Below are positions 6,249 through 7,883 of a stretch of DNA of 7,883 nucleotides, piece after piece (position 1 is the first letter of the stretch; every line of letters begins with the position of its first letter). The notes below the pieces were generated by a model. That model was not told the origin of the DNA. It saw only the letters and a list, made by a program, of their open reading frames with translations, and did no database searches. The position numbers and the translations under genes were made by a program. Origin of the DNA: Peptococcaceae bacterium (lineage in GTDB: Bacteria > Bacillota > Desulfitobacteriia > Desulfitobacteriales > Syntrophobotulaceae); contig JAAYII010000046.1 in assembly GCA_012523535.1 (NCBI GenBank), positions 1 through 7,883 of the forward strand, written 5' to 3'.

Positions 6249-6280
6249 CAGAAAGCCTTTCTTAACAGCTTCAATTCCGT

Positions 6281-6286
6281 TATAAT
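6281..6286 (+). promoter_or_regulatory. possible -10 box after the CPBP gene
   Basis: A perfect TATAAT lies 33 bp after the CPBP stop. No good -35 hexamer lies 16-18 bp upstream, so it is only a candidate. If used, the transcript would run into the hairpin at 6332-6351. Confidence 0.25.
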
Positions 6287-6331
6287 ACAAAACCTGCAGA
6301 TTGATGACTAAGAATGTCCAGAGATACAAAG

Positions 6332-6351
6332 TCCGTGCCGTTTGGCACGGA
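6332..6351. terminator. compact GC-rich hairpin after the XRE/CPBP operon
   Basis: TCCGTGCC (6332-6339) pairs perfectly with GGCACGGA (6344-6351) around a GTTT loop. The bases that follow on the + strand (ATCTTCTCCTTT) are pyrimidine-rich but not a clean T-run. It is probably the terminator of the operon ending at 6248, or the end of a short RNA starting near 6290. Confidence 0.5.
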
Positions 6352-6507
6352 ATCTTCTCCTTTAAGTAAACATTGTTTTTTATTATAATTTCCTTATTGA
6401 CAATATTTATATTTTGCATTTTTAGCCATAAAATTGATACCAGCATATTTGTCTATGAGATTAAGATAAAGATCCGTAAATATGCCTTAGAGTTAGGGTG
6501 AATGGAG

Positions 6508-6777
6508 ATGAAAATAAAAATATTTATTATGAATTTGTTTTGGGGATTAGGATTGGTTTTGGTTATTAGTCCTGTTGTCCTGTATTGGTTTATTCATGGA
6601 AGCTACGAAAGATATATCTGGATTATAAACGGACCATACCCATTCAGCAGTTTGGGAAGTGGACCGTTTCAAATACTTGTCTATGCCGGGCTGTTTACTG
6701 CCGGAATATGTTTGGTCTTTATTGCCCTGGTTTTTAAGAACAAGACAAGGAAAACTGCAGGGAAAACTAAATTATAG
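6508..6777 (+). CDS. small two-helix membrane protein, unknown function
   Basis: I do not recognise a family. The 89-residue product starts MKIKIFIMNLFWGLGLVLVI; the ATG at 6508 is preferred over the one at 6502 because AGGGTG (6495-6500) then lies 7 bp upstream. Two hydrophobic spans are clear, at about residues 5-31 and 53-77. They are joined by a short aromatic, glycine-rich loop (YERYIWIINGPYPFSSLGSG) and followed by a strongly basic tail (KNKTRKTAGKTKL), so both ends are probably cytoplasmic with the loop outside. The upstream region has TTGACA at 6397-6402 but only a poor -10 match behind it. The gene is free-standing, more than 250 bp from the CPBP gene and separated from the MFS gene by a promoter and a possible terminator. 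Real-gene status rests on the start signal and the membrane topology. Confidence 0.65.
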   Translation: MKIKIFIMNLFWGLGLVLVISPVVLYWFIHGSYERYIWIINGPYPFSSLGSGPFQILVYAGLFTAGICLVFIALVFKNKTRKTAGKTKL

Positions 6778-6785
6778 TAGAAATT

Positions 6786-6816
6786 CCAATCGACAAGATT
6801 ACTGACAATCTATTGG
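6786..6816. repeat. interrupted inverted repeat upstream of the MFS leader promoter
   Basis: CCAAT (6786-6790) pairs with ATTGG (6812-6816), and inside it AGATT (6796-6800) pairs with AATCT (6807-6811). The repeat lies 8 bp after the small membrane protein stop and 8 bp before the -35 box at 6825. It may be an operator or a weak transcript end. No T-tract follows. Confidence 0.3.
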
Positions 6817-6824
6817 CCTTACCC

Positions 6825-6853
6825 TTGAAAATAGTAAAAAGAAGGAGTATGCT
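6825..6853 (+). promoter_or_regulatory. sigma-A type promoter upstream of the MFS gene
   Basis: TTGAAA (6825-6830, five of six consensus bases), a 17-bp spacer and TATGCT (6848-6853, four of six). Transcription would start near 6860 and give a leader of about 110 bases before the MFS start codon. The AAGGAG inside the spacer lies just 1 bp before an ATG at 6849 and is then probably not a ribosome binding site. Confidence 0.5.
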
Positions 6854-6885
6854 GTTAAAGGGAATAAGTTTAAGAGACCATGCAG

Positions 6886-6925
6886 AAGAAATCTTTTTGG
6901 GGAGGGACATAAGGTTCTTTTTTTT
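6886..6925 (+). terminator. possible attenuator hairpin in the MFS leader
   Basis: AAGAA and CTT (6886-6895) can pair with AAGG and TTCTT (6911-6919), with one bulge and one G-T pair, around a 15-base purine-rich loop. The structure runs into eight T residues (6918-6925). The stem is AT-rich and weak, but its place between a promoter and the transporter start suggests transcription attenuation. Confidence 0.4.
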
Positions 6926-6971
6926 ATTGAGCTGAAATATTTTTAATATTGCTTTTAAAGAACTAGCAAAC

Positions 6972-7883
6972 ATGAATGGATCTAAATCGTTAAACATAAA
7001 CAGACCAAAGTTATGGACGAAAAATTTTGTAATTGATTCTGTAACCAATACTATTGTTTATTTGGTATATTTTTTGCTCATGGTTACTATAACCGCTTAT
7101 ACCATGGATAATTTACAAGCATCACCGAGTGAGGGCGGGTTGGCCTGTGGAATTTTTATACTTGGGGCATTAATTTCCCGTATTTTTACCGGAAGGTCCA
7201 TAGACCGGGTCGGCAGAAAAAGAGTACTTTATATCGGCCTTATATTCTACTTAATCACAACCTTATTTTATTTTGTAATTACAAAATTACTCGTTCTGAT
7301 AATTATTCGTTTTTTGCAAGGCGCGGCTTTTGGTGTCTCAGCAACCGCCACCGGTACGATTGTGGCCAGTTTAATCCCTAATGAACGCCGGGGGGAAGGT
7401 ACCAGTTATTATGCCATGAGCACTACTTTGGCTTCTGCTATCGGGCCTTTAATGGGCATGTCTTTATATCAGCATGGAAATTTTGAGTTTATTCTTTATC
7501 TTAGTATTTGCCTGCTAACTGTGGGATTAATTGCGGTGTTCTTTTTAAAGGTTCCTGAAATTAAGTTGACTTACGAACAACTTGAAAGAACCAAAGCATT
7601 TGCTTTAAATAATTTTTTTGAATCTAGAGCCATACCGATCTCGCTGATTGCCGCTATTATTGGTTTGGCTTATTCCAGTGTACTGAGCTTTCTTAGTTCC
7701 TATACCCGAGAAATCGATCTAGTGGAGGCCGGTAGTCTTTTCTTTCTTGTTTTTTCTATAATTATTCTGGTATCCAGGCCGGCCACCGGCAGATGGTTTG
7801 ATCAAAAGGGAGAAAACTTTGTTATGTATCCCTGCTTTATTTTCTTTGCACTCGGCTTGATTGTTCTTAGCCAAACTTATAAC
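6972..7883 (+). CDS. MFS transporter, drug:H+ antiporter type (3' end outside window)
   Basis: Inner-membrane secondary transporter; 304 codons are visible and the frame is open at the window end, so roughly a quarter is missing compared with the usual 390-410 residues. Family marks: MFS motif A in the loop after the second helix (GRSIDRVGRKRVL, 74-86), motif B with Arg113 (IIRFLQGAAFG), a motif-C-like GP in helix 5 (SAIGPLMG, ending about 162), and a second motif-A copy RPATGRWFDQKG at 269-280 starting the C-terminal half. The N-terminal KLWTKNF is common in clostridial members. Helix-5 motif C is the mark of H+-driven exporters, so drug or toxic-compound export is likely; the substrate is unknown. 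The ATG at 6972 is the only plausible start, with just a weak AAAG upstream. A promoter and possible attenuator precede it. Confidence 0.9.
   Translation, partial: MNGSKSLNINRPKLWTKNFVIDSVTNTIVYLVYFLLMVTITAYTMDNLQASPSEGGLACGIFILGALISRIFTGRSIDRVGRKRVLYIGLIFYLITTLFYFVITKLLVLIIIRFLQGAAFGVSATATGTIVASLIPNERRGEGTSYYAMSTTLASAIGPLMGMSLYQHGNFEFILYLSICLLTVGLIAVFFLKVPEIKLTYEQLERTKAFALNNFFESRAIPISLIAAIIGLAYSSVLSFLSSYTREIDLVEAGSLFFLVFSIIILVSRPATGRWFDQKGENFVMYPCFIFFALGLIVLSQTYN

Noticed and set aside
6222..6446. 74-codon minus-strand frame after the CPBP gene
   Set aside because: It overlaps the CPBP 3' end and the hairpin, and the translation shows no domain or convincing start signal.
6860..6930. SAM, T-box or guanidine riboswitch in the MFS leader
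   Set aside because: None of the conserved core motifs of these classes could be found; the GGGAGGGACA stretch alone is not enough.
6849..6935. 28-codon ORF with AAGGAG just upstream as an independent small gene
   Set aside because: The AAGGAG is 1 bp from the ATG, too close to work, and both lie within the better explained promoter and hairpin; kept only as a remark on the leader.

Overview
The window reads as chromosomal DNA of a low-GC, anaerobic, motile or signalling-rich Firmicute. A member of the Clostridia close to Desulfitobacterium, Desulfosporosinus or Dehalobacter is my best guess from gene content: a GAF-PAS-GGDEF-HD-GYP protein, a single-domain bacteriohemerythrin, a Cas6, and an XRE/CPBP pair. 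This is inference, because no rRNA or other marker gene is present. All convincing genes are on the + strand, each with Firmicute-style Shine-Dalgarno sites where one can be seen.

Bases 1-2334 form a signalling unit. A large cyclic-di-GMP enzyme, whose 5' end lies outside the window, is followed after 49 bp by a bacteriohemerythrin, and a rho-independent terminator closes the unit. The pair looks like an oxygen- or redox-linked c-di-GMP module. The hemerythrin has glutamine where one iron-binding histidine is expected, and the diguanylate cyclase domain has lost its inhibitory RxxD site.

Bases 2391-3040 hold debris. The first 53 codons of an ECF-type sigma factor, with a perfect ribosome binding site, stop just after region 2. 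About 70 bp later comes the C-terminal part of an unrecognised protein without a start, then a strong terminator. This looks like a sigma-factor locus collapsed by deletion.

Bases 3050-4090 carry a lone cas6 with no other cas gene in view. Fifty bp after its stop is a single degenerate sequence that closely resembles the 30-bp type I-B/III CRISPR repeat of Clostridia but lacks four internal bases. The only good ribosome binding site of cas6 points at an ATA codon. Together these suggest a CRISPR locus in decay, or a Cas6 retained to serve arrays elsewhere. A strong terminator isolates it from the next unit.

Bases 4187-6248 are a two-gene operon: an XRE regulator with a long helical, TPR-like C-terminal domain, and a CPBP (CAAX/Abi-type) intramembrane protease with intact catalytic motifs. 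This layout recalls peptide-sensing or bacteriocin-immunity modules.

Bases 6249-7883 hold a hairpin-containing intergenic region, a small two-helix membrane protein, a leader with a good promoter and a possible attenuator, and the first 304 codons of an MFS drug-efflux-type transporter that runs off the window end.
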